Positions 33,964-42,132 of a DNA stretch of 64,000 nucleotides are shown here, piece after piece. Made by a program: the position numbers and the translations under genes. The stretch lies in NCBI RefSeq assembly GCF_014651835.1, contig NZ_BMXQ01000001.1, positions 1,998,801-2,062,800 of the forward strand, written 5' to 3'. The notes under the pieces were generated by a model. That model ran no database searches. It had not been told where the DNA came from and worked only from the letters and a program-made list of their open reading frames with translations. Source of the stretch: Pigmentiphaga litoralis. GTDB lineage: Bacteria; Pseudomonadota; Gammaproteobacteria; Burkholderiales; Burkholderiaceae_B. Within the stretch, counting starts at the first letter, position 1. Each line of letters begins with the position of its first letter.

Positions 33964-34887
33964 ATGGACGCGCATGCCCTGGCCCTGCTAGTCGACATCA
34001 TCGAAGCGGGCAACCTGAGTCTGGCGGCCCGCCGCCTGAAGATCAGCCGCGCCAATGTCAGCTACCACCTGGCGCAACTGGAAAAGCAGACAGGCGTCCA
34101 GCTGATACGCCGCACCACGCGGCGTATCGAACCCACCGAAATGGGCCTGAAACTCTATCAGCATGGGCGCGTGATCCGCGACGAACTGCGGGCCGCGCAG
34201 GAGTCGGTCGCCACCCTGGGCAAGGGCTTGCACGGCTCGGTTCGCATGAGCATGCCAACGGGCTTTGGCTATATGGTGATGTCCGGGTGGTTGATCGAAT
34301 TCAAGCGCACCTATCCCAACATTACGCTGGACCTGGTGTTCGACAACAAGATCGACGACCTGCTGCGCGATGAAGTCGACATCGCCGTGCGGGTGATGTC
34401 CGATCCGCCGCAGCAGATGGTGGCAATCGAACTGGCGCAGATGCGTCACGTCGTGTGCGCATCGGTGGCCTACGCCGCCGAGCACGGGCTGCCCGACACG
34501 CTGGAGGCCTTGCAGGCCGCGCCTGTGATCACGTCCGCCGTGACGGGCCGCAGCCTGAAGGTATCGGCCTACCTGGGCACAGAACGACGCGAGCTGACGC
34601 TGTCACCCAGTCTGGCCTCCGAAAATTTCGTGTTCCTGCGCGAAGCCGTGCTGGCCGGACTGGGCCTGGGCCTGCTGCCCGACTACACGATCGCGCAAGA
34701 CATCGTGGATGGCCGGGTCGTGAACGTGCTGGACCCCTGGCGATTCAGTGTCTTCGGGACGCGGATGTTCCTGCTGCGCATGCCCGATCGCTACCAGACG
34801 CAAGCCGCGCGAACCCTGATTGATTTTGTGGTGGCCAAGGCGGCGGCGTGGCGGGCCTTGCCGACCAGCGGCCAGCCACGCAGCTGA
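33964..34887 (+). CDS. LysR-family transcriptional regulator
   Basis: 307 residues. Winged helix at the N terminus: MDAHALALLVDIIEAGNLSLAARRLKISRANVSYHLAQLEKQTGVQLIRRTTRRIEPTEMG. The effector domain starts with LHGSVRMSMPTGFGYMVM and includes VDIAVRV. The HTH has VSYHLAQLE where SRAISRLE is usual. It diverges from the fadB-like gene with a 152-base gap and is likely its regulator. Confidence 0.88.
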   Translation: MDAHALALLVDIIEAGNLSLAARRLKISRANVSYHLAQLEKQTGVQLIRRTTRRIEPTEMGLKLYQHGRVIRDELRAAQESVATLGKGLHGSVRMSMPTGFGYMVMSGWLIEFKRTYPNITLDLVFDNKIDDLLRDEVDIAVRVMSDPPQQMVAIELAQMRHVVCASVAYAAEHGLPDTLEALQAAPVITSAVTGRSLKVSAYLGTERRELTLSPSLASENFVFLREAVLAGLGLGLLPDYTIAQDIVDGRVVNVLDPWRFSVFGTRMFLLRMPDRYQTQAARTLIDFVVAKAAAWRALPTSGQPRS

Positions 34888-34915
34888 CCGTTCGGCTCTC
34901 TGAACGCGGAGCCGT

Positions 34916-35093
34916 CTAGAACAGGTTGTGCCCGAAATCGGTCAGCGGCTCGACCAGGCGATAGGCCTGCGCCGGGCGGAACGCGGCCGGCACCATCCGG
35001 GTTTCCTGCAGCGCCCGGGTCTCCAGGATCTTGCGGCGAAAATTGGTAGAAGTTCGAGAACACCGTTTCCAGCGTCACATACAAGCTGACCGG
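34916..35093 (-). pseudogene. Frameshifted C-terminal gene remnant (Nudix/NrtR-like winged helix, tentative)
   Basis: From the TAG at 34916 one frame reads NFRRKILETRALQETR...FRPAQAYRLVEPLTDFGHNLF. About 125 bases in, near 35045, the coding sense shifts to another frame reading VSLYVTLETVFSNFYQ. Joined, the two make one sensible C terminus. The NFRRKIL pattern resembles the winged helix at the end of NrtR-type Nudix proteins, but I am not certain. The piece has no start codon and lies behind the terminator of the tannase-like gene, so it should be silent. Confidence 0.5.
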
Positions 35094-35103
35094 TTGATCC
35101 GTG

Positions 35104-35141
35104 TAAAAACGAACAGGACGCCGCTTACCCTCGGCGTCCTG
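35104..35141 (-). terminator. Intrinsic terminator of the second tannase-like gene
   Basis: CAGGACGCCG and CGGCGTCCTG form a perfect 10-base stem with an 8-base loop, followed on the minus strand by TTCGTTTTTAC. Confidence 0.85.
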
Positions 35142-35212
35142 TCAGTGTCATCCTTCAGTACAAGGCACGGCAGGTCGGGGCATGCGCCGCGACACACCGC
35201 ATTACGCCCGCA

Positions 35213-36850
35213 TCAAGGCGCCTGGCAACTGAAGTTCGCTGCGACCTTTACGTCTCCCGTGCCCTTGTATCGGGCGATTTGTGGGTACGGGCACAGCGGA
35301 CGCGTACGTCCATCCGTCCCGCTGGCCACCACGGTGTTGGCCGCCGTGGTTCCATCAGGCGCGACGCCCTTCTCGACCCAGTTCGCCAGCGCGTCCATCA
35401 TGCTGAAGTTGCCGGTGCCCGTGCCGCCCGTGCAATGATCCACACCCGGGATCATGTACAGCCGCGCGAACTTGTCGACCTCGCCGGCACCCATCGTCGT
35501 GCGAATGGCGTTCCAGTAGTCGATGCTCAGGATCGGGCTGATCAGCGAATCGGCCCAGCCGTGATACATCAGCAGCTTCCCGTTGCGGTTCTGGAAGGGC
35601 TTCAGGTTCGTTTCGAACGCGTCATAGATCGGGCGCAGCTTGGCGCGCGCGGTCAGCGGGTCCAGATCGAAGTTGAAGGTCGCAAAGTCATAGTTCGGAT
35701 TCACGAACAGCGGATAACGGATGTAGTCGGCCCAGCTGCCTTGCGGCGCGGTGGGCGTCGTCAGGTTGGTCGGCCAGAAGGTGCCTGTTTCCAGACCCAC
35801 CGGATACGGCACCGCCACCGTGTCGCCCGACGGCGTCTTGTGGCCCTGGTACATCGCGCGCAGCGCCGTCACCTGGGTCGGCTTCAGGCAGGTGGCCGCC
35901 TCGCCCACGGCACCGGTGCATTGCACCTCGGCCGGATCGAAGGTGCACAGGCGGGGATCGTCCAGCACCCCGTCGGCCAGGTGATCGATGCCCGGCTTGC
36001 CATCGCACTTGGCCAGCACGGCTTTGTTGACCTCGGCATACTGCGCCTTGGTGATGGCGCCCGCGCCATTGTTCTCGAACTGCTTGTAGGCCACCCACGC
36101 CTGCGACGCCATGTTGGTCGTCCAGTCGCTGGTGTGCGCGCCTGCAATCACGCCATCGTAGTCATCGGGGTAGCGCTGCACTTCCATCATGCCGTGGTGG
36201 CCGCTTTGCGAGCAGCCGTTGTAGTACGCGTACTTGGGCGCGCTGGCATAGAAGGCGGCCGTCATCTGTTTGCCAACCACCGTCACCACGTGCTGCGCGC
36301 GTGACGCCCAGTCCACGATCTGCTCCATCTTCAGGCTCTTGGTGGCGGGATCGTACGCCCAGCTCTGGTCGAAGCCCGTGCTGACGTGGCCGTTGTCATG
36401 CGCGATGCTGGCATAGTCGAGCCGGTAGTGGGCGGCCAGCGTGCCGTAGCTGATGCTGCCGGCCGATCCGCCCGACGCCGTGCCCGCGAACTTGCCGTTC
36501 CACCGTTCCTTGACCGGCAGCCACAGCTCGAACTTGATGTTCGACGCTGCATTGGACTTGGCCGTGCCTTCGACCCGGCAGAACGGCGTCGTGACCGTAC
36601 TGGTCGAGGTCGGCACCGTGAACGGCGCCGTGGTGCTTGCATTGACCAGCGTGGTGGTCACGCCGGTCACCTCGAATTCGCTGGTCTTGAGCGTCTGCAA
36701 CGACGTACAGCTCTGCGCCGCCGTCGGCTGGACGGGGCTGACGGGCGGGTCGTCATCGTCGTCGCCGCCGCACGCGGCAACGGTCAGCGCAAGCGCGATC
36801 GCCATGGACACGTGACGTGCCAACGGCTTGATGGGGTGGGTGATGGTCAA
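35213..36850 (-). CDS. Tannase/feruloyl-esterase family lipoprotein, second copy
   Basis: 545 residues. A TTG start is favoured: CAGGAG lies eight bases upstream and it puts a lipoprotein signal (lipobox VAAC, Cys27) at the N terminus, followed by GGDDDDD. The hydrolase core has NGCSQSGHHGMMEVQRYP with the nucleophile Ser, Asp in YHGWADSLISP and His in PGVDHCTGGTG, again the CS-D-HC pattern with a Cys-Cys bridge. It is related to, but clearly diverged from, the 16540-18252 protein. It stands alone, away from the catabolic module. Confidence 0.85.
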   Translation of the reverse strand: MTITHPIKPLARHVSMAIALALTVAACGGDDDDDPPVSPVQPTAAQSCTSLQTLKTSEFEVTGVTTTLVNASTTAPFTVPTSTSTVTTPFCRVEGTAKSNAASNIKFELWLPVKERWNGKFAGTASGGSAGSISYGTLAAHYRLDYASIAHDNGHVSTGFDQSWAYDPATKSLKMEQIVDWASRAQHVVTVVGKQMTAAFYASAPKYAYYNGCSQSGHHGMMEVQRYPDDYDGVIAGAHTSDWTTNMASQAWVAYKQFENNGAGAITKAQYAEVNKAVLAKCDGKPGIDHLADGVLDDPRLCTFDPAEVQCTGAVGEAATCLKPTQVTALRAMYQGHKTPSGDTVAVPYPVGLETGTFWPTNLTTPTAPQGSWADYIRYPLFVNPNYDFATFNFDLDPLTARAKLRPIYDAFETNLKPFQNRNGKLLMYHGWADSLISPILSIDYWNAIRTTMGAGEVDKFARLYMIPGVDHCTGGTGTGNFSMMDALANWVEKGVAPDGTTAANTVVASGTDGRTRPLCPYPQIARYKGTGDVKVAANFSCQAP

Positions 36851-37057
36851 GGCGGTCTCCTGCCGGCCCGCTCTCATTGGTGGAGCAGATACCGAACGTG
36901 ATGGTGCGGGGTGGTTGGATACTCTCGGGTGGTTCACTGCCATGCGAAGTGGGACGCGCGTGATGCACATCCGCGATTTCATTAGCTTTCTAACTTATGA
37001 CGTGAATAAGCACAAGCGTGATCTGCGATCTCTAGGGGCATTGCCGCAAGGGGCGCC

Positions 37058-37447
37058 CTACCCGCCCGACGCCGCCCGCGACGTCTTGAGATTCCAGAAC
37101 ACATCCACCATCACATCCGGCTGGCGCTGCAGCAGTGATGTGGGCGTGACGGCCATGCGGTTGCGGGTCGGCGGCTCGCTCCAGCGAACATGCAGCAGGC
37201 CCGTCGGCCCGTTGGGCATCAGGGTGAAGGCAAGGCCTTCCGCGGACAGCAACTGGGCCGCATATTCGGCCTGATCGGCCCCGGCAACAAAGCCGAGCAA
37301 GGCATCATGATGTCCGCCCATGGCCAGTGTCCGCAGGCATCCGCGAATGCGTTCCAGACCGGCGTAGCGCGAGCGATGCCACAAGGGAAATTCCGACGGC
37401 CGTTGCCCGGAACTCAGTGCTGCCAATTCGTCGACCAGCATGTTCAT
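37058..37447 (-). CDS. Hypothetical protein
   Basis: 129 residues, unrecognised. Soluble, with MLVDELAALSSGQRPSEFPLWHRSRYAGLERIRGCL at the N terminus and a second half containing LLHVRWSEPPTRN and QPDVMVDVFWNLK. There is no signal peptide or membrane segment. GAGGTGG lies nine bases before ATG 37447. It is the best-supported frame in this interval. Confidence 0.55.
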   Translation of the reverse strand: MNMLVDELAALSSGQRPSEFPLWHRSRYAGLERIRGCLRTLAMGGHHDALLGFVAGADQAEYAAQLLSAEGLAFTLMPNGPTGLLHVRWSEPPTRNRMAVTPTSLLQRQPDVMVDVFWNLKTSRAASGG

Positions 37448-37558
37448 CGCTCGTCCACCTCGAGATGGGTTCTTCAGGCATCGGCGTCGCGGCCGATGCA
37501 TCTCGCGCTGGCAGGGGTCGGCCTGCCATGTGCCGGCCAAGTATGACGTGACTGCGCA

Positions 37559-37906
37559 GTGAATGCTCGCATTTTCCGTGGACTGATCCATCCGGTCATC
37601 GTGCAACGGATTGAAAGTCTGCTCATCAGCCTAAGTACGTGGCGTCATGCTTTAAGCCCTGCGCGTCTGGCCCCGCCTGCGGGGGTGGCCCGCAGCGGCA
37701 GCGCCTCGAGCAAACCCCGCGGCGGCGTGGCGACACGGGCGTGTGCAGTCCCGCGCGGCGCCATCGTCGCCGCCGGGTGCTGCCTGCTTGAAGATGCGGG
37801 TGACCATGTGCGAGTGACCTGGCCCGAGGGCGCCGGCTTTCGCGCTGCGATGCTGGCGCGGGTGCACTACGACCGGCATTGGGATGAAGGCACGCTGGTC
37901 GAGTGA
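37559..37906 (+). CDS. Hypothetical protein, weakly supported
   Basis: A 115-residue frame from a GTG, unrecognised. The last third (GDHVRVTWPEGAGFRAAMLARVHYDRHWDEGTLVE) looks like real protein; the first two-thirds is Arg/Ala/Ser-rich and could be spurious. There is no clear ribosome site. Confidence 0.3.
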   Translation: MNARIFRGLIHPVIVQRIESLLISLSTWRHALSPARLAPPAGVARSGSASSKPRGGVATRACAVPRGAIVAAGCCLLEDAGDHVRVTWPEGAGFRAAMLARVHYDRHWDEGTLVE

Positions 37907-37934
37907 GACCCGGCGCTGCGGCGTATCGACGGCG

Positions 37935-38213
37935 TCACCGCTGCGTCGGGCTGGCTGCGCCCGGTACCGGATCTCCGCCAGTAGGCGGATTGGACGGCAT
38001 GCCTGATGCGCTGGCAGCACCGGGCAGGTTCTCGCCGGCAGCGCCGGGGGCCGCTTGACCCGATGGCCGCACCGCCGGATCCATGGCGGCGGGCAAGGAC
38101 GTTTCCTTCCCACGATCACAGCCCGACAGCGACAGGCCTGCAATGGCAAGGCAAGACACGGTGGCGCCGACAACGCCGATACGACGCAATGAAGGCAGAG
38201 CAGAAATGGGCAT
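37935..38213 (-). CDS. Small lipoprotein
   Basis: 92 residues. A lipoprotein signal with lipobox LSGC near residue 31 is followed by a Pro/Gly/Ala-rich tail without predicted fold (SGQAAPGAAGENLPGAA). AAGGAGA stands seven bases before ATG 38213. Likely anchored to a membrane; function unknown. It diverges from the 38347 gene. Confidence 0.65.
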   Translation of the reverse strand: MPISALPSLRRIGVVGATVSCLAIAGLSLSGCDRGKETSLPAAMDPAVRPSGQAAPGAAGENLPGAASASGMPSNPPTGGDPVPGAASPTQR

Positions 38214-38346
38214 GGCAGTCTCCTTGATGTCCTGCCCTCTGAGCAAACGGCGTGCCGCGTTGGCAGCGGGTTTTGTTGCATGTGGCGCCACAGCATGAGG
38301 CCGCCAGGGAGATACACTGGACCTCTGACATCGAAGGTTGAATGCC

Positions 38347-38805
38347 ATGGACCTTGACGCCGAAACCGCAAAAATGCGCGCCTTGGTCATCCGCCGCCGC
38401 AGTCGCGCAAGCGACATCGGCAAGGGCCGCCTTGCTCGCAGCGTGGGCCGATTCGAACCTGCGTTGGGCTATGTGAAGGGCGTGCTCGAGATCGCCTCGC
38501 AAAGCCTGACTGACGACGGCTATGCCTGCGAGCTGCGCGCGGCCAGCGAGCGCGGGGCCACCCGCAAGAAGATCCAGCTGCGCGTTGGACGCCAACACCC
38601 GCCTGTCCCCGAGGCGCCGATTTTTCACACCCTCAAGATCTACCTGACGCAAGGCGCCCATATCGATGTCATCTTCGATATCTGCCATGGCGTGGGCGAG
38701 AGTGGCGAACTGTCGCTGGAGGCCAGCTTTTCGGCATTCGATGAAGACCTGCACGCCGATCGCTTCGCGCAGTTGGTGGTCGCCTTCATCGAACGCTTCG
38801 ACTAG
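38347..38805 (+). CDS. Hypothetical protein
   Basis: 152 residues, not recognised. Mixed charged composition with a basic N-terminal part (VIRRRSRASDIGKGRLARS) and a regular hydrophobic pattern later (LKIYLTQGAHIDVIFDICHGVGESGELSLEASFSAF). Cytoplasmic by appearance. ATG 38347 was chosen over a TTG nine bases upstream. It converges on the 38830 gene. Confidence 0.55.
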   Translation: MDLDAETAKMRALVIRRRSRASDIGKGRLARSVGRFEPALGYVKGVLEIASQSLTDDGYACELRAASERGATRKKIQLRVGRQHPPVPEAPIFHTLKIYLTQGAHIDVIFDICHGVGESGELSLEASFSAFDEDLHADRFAQLVVAFIERFD

Positions 38806-38829
38806 CCTTCGGTCCGCGCCGTTGCCGTG

Positions 38830-39084
38830 CTATTTGACGGTAGCGGCGCTTTCTTCGTCTGCCATGGCCGCCATCAGGCGCTGTGCCTCGGCAGGCTCCA
38901 TGCCTACATGAACATAGAACGTGTGCAGATCGGGCGCTGACGCGCCTGCTTCGCGAGTCTCGAAGATGGCCCGCCGGTAGCGGGCGTCGGCGTCGTGCGT
39001 GGCGCTGAATGTGTCGAGCTCGGGCCGGAAATAGTCGGCGGTCGATTGACCGTGCAATGGTCCGCCGATGAAGCGCGTTGTCAT
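38830..39084 (-). CDS. Hypothetical protein
   Basis: 84 residues opening with TTRFIGGPLHGQSTADYFR, the start of a class of small uncharacterised bacterial proteins. AAGGAG lies six bases before ATG 39084, which is strong support. It is 80 bases after the alpha/beta hydrolase stop on the same strand and may be co-transcribed. Confidence 0.65.
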   Translation of the reverse strand: MTTRFIGGPLHGQSTADYFRPELDTFSATHDADARYRRAIFETREAGASAPDLHTFYVHVGMEPAEAQRLMAAMADEESAATVK

Positions 39085-39164
39085 GGTGTCTCCTTCCTGC
39101 CCATCGAGGGCGGTCATCGCCGGGAAACGCGGCGCCATGCGCGCTCCCTCTGGCGGATTGTCTA

Positions 39165-40118
39165 TCAACGCGGGGTGGCTGCGCCCTCCTCTTCTTGAAC
39201 TGCGTCATCGGCGTCATTGACGGATGGGCCGGATGCGAGCAAGGGTGTGTCGGGTGCGGGCTTTGATGCAAGCAGATCGATGACACCGTCAACAATCGCC
39301 TGGGCGCCCGGCCCGTAGAGCATGGTGAAGTGATTGCCGATGGCACGGCGATGGGTGGCTCGCGGCAGATTCCTGATCGTCTCTTCTGCATCGTGATCCA
39401 GCACCATCGGCATGCCCATCAGGAACGGCTGGGTCGCCTGCACCAGCAGGGTCGGCGCCTGGACGCGCCGCGCGTTGCGGCACCAGTCTCGCGTGCTTTC
39501 GCCAAAGATGTGCAACGCAGCCAGGCCGGCGGCATAGGCCCGGGTGCGTGTGGTGACGGCGCCCATCGCCAAGGGCTGCATTTCTTCATCGAAAAAGCCT
39601 TGCATGGCGTCATGCCACGGCGCAACGAAGGGCGCGGAGCGCATGGCGCCCTGATAGATCTCGGCCGACGGATAGACCTGGTCCAGACGCGCGGCCACGG
39701 CAGCCGTCATGAGTGGCGTGGCCGGGTGCATCTGCACTGCTGCGTCTAGCATGACCAGATGGCTCACGCGTTCCGGATGATGAGCAGCCAGGTACAAGGC
39801 CAGCAAGCCCCCGAACGAATGCCCGCACAGCACCACGCGGTCCAGACCGAAATGGTCGAGCAAGGCAAGGATGTCCGTGCAGCCTGCATCGAGCGAGTAG
39901 CCTGTCAACGGCATGTCGGACCGGCCCCGTCCGCGAAGATCCGGGACCAGCACCCGGCAGGCAGGGCTCAAGCCGGCGGCAATCAAGCCGTCAAAAAGGC
40001 GGGTGTTGCCCGACAGCGAATGCAGCAGGAGCAGCGGCGGGCCGTCGCCGCCGTAGTCCAGGCAGTGCAGCTGGAGGTTGGACAGGGCGATGGCATCGTG
40101 GCAAACGGGCGCAAGCAT
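39165..40118 (-). CDS. Alpha/beta-fold hydrolase
   Basis: 317 residues. LLLLHSLSGNTRLFDGL (oxyanion loop), LVPDLRGRGRSDMP, and the nucleophile elbow VLCGHSFGGLLAL with Ser. A late His in RRAIGNHFTMLYGP and an acid complete the triad. It resembles 3-oxoadipate enol-lactonase-like or general esterase hydrolases; substrate unknown. The C terminus is an acidic tail (DADDAVQEEEG). AGGA precedes the ATG. Confidence 0.83.
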   Translation of the reverse strand: MLAPVCHDAIALSNLQLHCLDYGGDGPPLLLLHSLSGNTRLFDGLIAAGLSPACRVLVPDLRGRGRSDMPLTGYSLDAGCTDILALLDHFGLDRVVLCGHSFGGLLALYLAAHHPERVSHLVMLDAAVQMHPATPLMTAAVAARLDQVYPSAEIYQGAMRSAPFVAPWHDAMQGFFDEEMQPLAMGAVTTRTRAYAAGLAALHIFGESTRDWCRNARRVQAPTLLVQATQPFLMGMPMVLDHDAEETIRNLPRATHRRAIGNHFTMLYGPGAQAIVDGVIDLLASKPAPDTPLLASGPSVNDADDAVQEEEGAATPR

Positions 40119-40235
40119 GGCGGATCCTGAAGAGGTCGGCGCGCATCGGCCCGCTCAGTGTCGCCTTATGACGCGGGCCCGATGCTCGCACATGGGAATC
40201 CCCTGCTTCATGCAAATGCCGTGCCCATCGGGCAA

Positions 40236-41006
40236 TCAGAACAGCGACAACTGCTGGTAGCCGAACTCGCGATTCAGTGGGCGATCCACATAGTGCGGAC
40301 GGCTTGCCGGCCCGCGCGCCATGGCCTGGGCCGTGGGAACCCACGACAGCGTTGCGCCAAGCGCCACCGCCGCGAACACGGCTTCCGTCTTGCCCGACAC
40401 TTGCATGGCCTTATAGAGCGAATGCGCGTGCGATCGCGCCGTGGCCAGCGAAATCTTCATTGCCGCGCCGACATCCTCGATGGTGGCCCCGCGCGAGAAG
40501 TGGACGAGTACGTCGTACTGTCGTTTGGTAAGACCGAGCAATGCGCGTTCGTGTTCGGCAGGATCCACAGGCTCGCCAGCCGGCTCGCCGGCGGCGTGTT
40601 CTGCCCGGTCCGGCAGATCGGGGCGGTGCTGCGGAAAACACTGCCCGCCCGACAGGACCAGCTTCATGGCTGCCCGGATCAGCGCCACGCTGGATGCCGT
40701 GGGGATCGACCCGCGCACATGAGGCGGCAACGGTTCCCATACCGCGATATCGGCCGGGTCCTCGCACATCAGCAAGGTCGGTTTGTCAGTCCGCATGGCC
40801 CGAACGAGAGGCATGGCCTTCTCAAGGCCAAGGTCAAAGCGGGGGATCGAATACAGAATGAGGTCGGCCGACGCCGTCTTGGCCGCGTCCTTCAGTTCCA
40901 CCGCCGTGCACCCCGTGGTCTGCCAGGCGCCCTCCATGTCGGAGATGAGCTGTTCCAGACCGTGAAATTGAATCGGATGTTCTTCGATCAGGATGACCGT
41001 GCGCAT
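40236..41006 (-). CDS. LuxR-family regulator with degenerate receiver domain
   Basis: 256 residues. The N terminus has the receiver-like fold (MRTVILIEEHPIQFHGLEQLI) but EE replaces the acidic pair and the phospho-acceptor position in ADLILYSIPRF is not Asp. A LuxR-type HTH follows: LTKRQYDVLVHFSRGATIEDVGAAMKISLATARSHAHSLYKAM. The C terminus continues another 45 residues with a hydrophobic patch. Phosphorylation-independent regulation is likely. No kinase gene is adjacent. Confidence 0.78.
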   Translation of the reverse strand: MRTVILIEEHPIQFHGLEQLISDMEGAWQTTGCTAVELKDAAKTASADLILYSIPRFDLGLEKAMPLVRAMRTDKPTLLMCEDPADIAVWEPLPPHVRGSIPTASSVALIRAAMKLVLSGGQCFPQHRPDLPDRAEHAAGEPAGEPVDPAEHERALLGLTKRQYDVLVHFSRGATIEDVGAAMKISLATARSHAHSLYKAMQVSGKTEAVFAAVALGATLSWVPTAQAMARGPASRPHYVDRPLNREFGYQQLSLF

Positions 41007-41270
41007 GACCTCTGTCCGCTGGGCTCGGCCGTCAATCCTAGCTCAACCACGCGGACGCGTTGCTACCGTTTGTGCTCTGCCGTTGCGCAGCACTGGAGCT
41101 GAACCCCCGGCGGGAACGCTCGATGCAACGTGCTGCTGCGTGCGCCACACGGTCCCCACCCATGCCGGGCGCGCCGGGACCGGCGTGTGGGCGCGACACA
41201 GGATGTTACGGGTGGACAGCGCAGCACCCCTGCAGCGGGCCGCCCGGCTCGAACCCTCAGGAGGTGAACG

Positions 41271-41495
41271 ATGGTCAGAATGGTCGAACAGATTGCCAGT
41301 GCGCGGATTGGCGAGGCCGATGCCGCGCTGGTTGTGCTTGCCAACGATGGAACCTTGTGGCGCCTGGTCATGCCCGCGACAGGGACACCGGGCACGGACG
41401 ACTGGCTCCAGTTGCCCCACCTGCCGCAAGGCGACGTCGCGGCGTTCCTGACGGAGCCGCCCGAGACGGTGCGGACATCGGAAGCGCCGGATTAG
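41271..41495 (+). CDS. Hypothetical small protein
   Basis: 74 residues, MVRMVEQIASARIGEADAAL..., unrecognised. The strong AGGAGGTG seven bases before the ATG is the main support. It contains repeated beta-like stretches (ALVVLANDGTLWRLVMP, DDWLQLPHLPQG). It overlaps the stop of the convergent MarR gene by four bases. Confidence 0.55.
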   Translation: MVRMVEQIASARIGEADAALVVLANDGTLWRLVMPATGTPGTDDWLQLPHLPQGDVAAFLTEPPETVRTSEAPD

Positions 41496-41929
41496 CGCGG
41501 GTCGAGGTTGCGCTGGATACCGGCCAGCGCGCTGCCCAGCACCGCATGGTCCTTGGCGGTCAGGCCGTCGAAGGCCATGGCCTCGAGGTCGGCCACGAGC
41601 GGCATGGCCTTGCGGAACAGTTTGCGGCCGTCCTTGAGCAAGTGGATGGCAACCACGCGGTGATCCCGCACGGTGGCACGCCGCTCGACCCATTGCGCGG
41701 CTTCCATGACCGTAAGGGCGCGCGACAGGGTCGTCTGATCGTGGCCGGTTTCGGCGGCCAGGGCCGAGACGCTGCGTTCGCCGTGCTCCGCAAGAAACGC
41801 GAGCACGCGCCAATGCGTCAAGGTCAGGCCATGTTCACGCAGGACAGCCTGCATGCTGGTGTTGAAAACGGCAGAGGCACGATGGAATGCGAGCGACAGG
41901 GTGGCCGGAAAGCCTGAAGGAACAGTCAT
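41492..41929 (-). CDS. MarR-family transcriptional regulator
   Basis: 145 residues. The winged helix is clear: LTLTHWRVLAFLAEHGERSVSALAAETGHDQTTLSRALTVMEAAQWVERRATVRDHRVVAIHLLKDG. ATG 41929 matches the usual N terminus, though no ribosome site is visible; the frame runs 72 codons further without similarity. It diverges from the GGDEF gene by about 200 bases. Confidence 0.8.
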   Translation of the reverse strand: MTVPSGFPATLSLAFHRASAVFNTSMQAVLREHGLTLTHWRVLAFLAEHGERSVSALAAETGHDQTTLSRALTVMEAAQWVERRATVRDHRVVAIHLLKDGRKLFRKAMPLVADLEAMAFDGLTAKDHAVLGSALAGIQRNLDPR

Positions 41930-42132
41930 GAAAGGGGTGTCGATGCGGCCGGAATCGGCCGCCGCCAAGTTGACCGGGCCGACAGGCAGCGCGAAGCCCG
42001 GTGCCGCGGCACATCCTGCGGCGCCCGCACGGTAGTCAATAATGTCGATATAAGCAATACTGCGTAATGATGACCTGGAAGGGCAACGGCCCCTGGCCTG
42101 CGCCGCACTACGCGTCAAGAACAAGGATTTCG

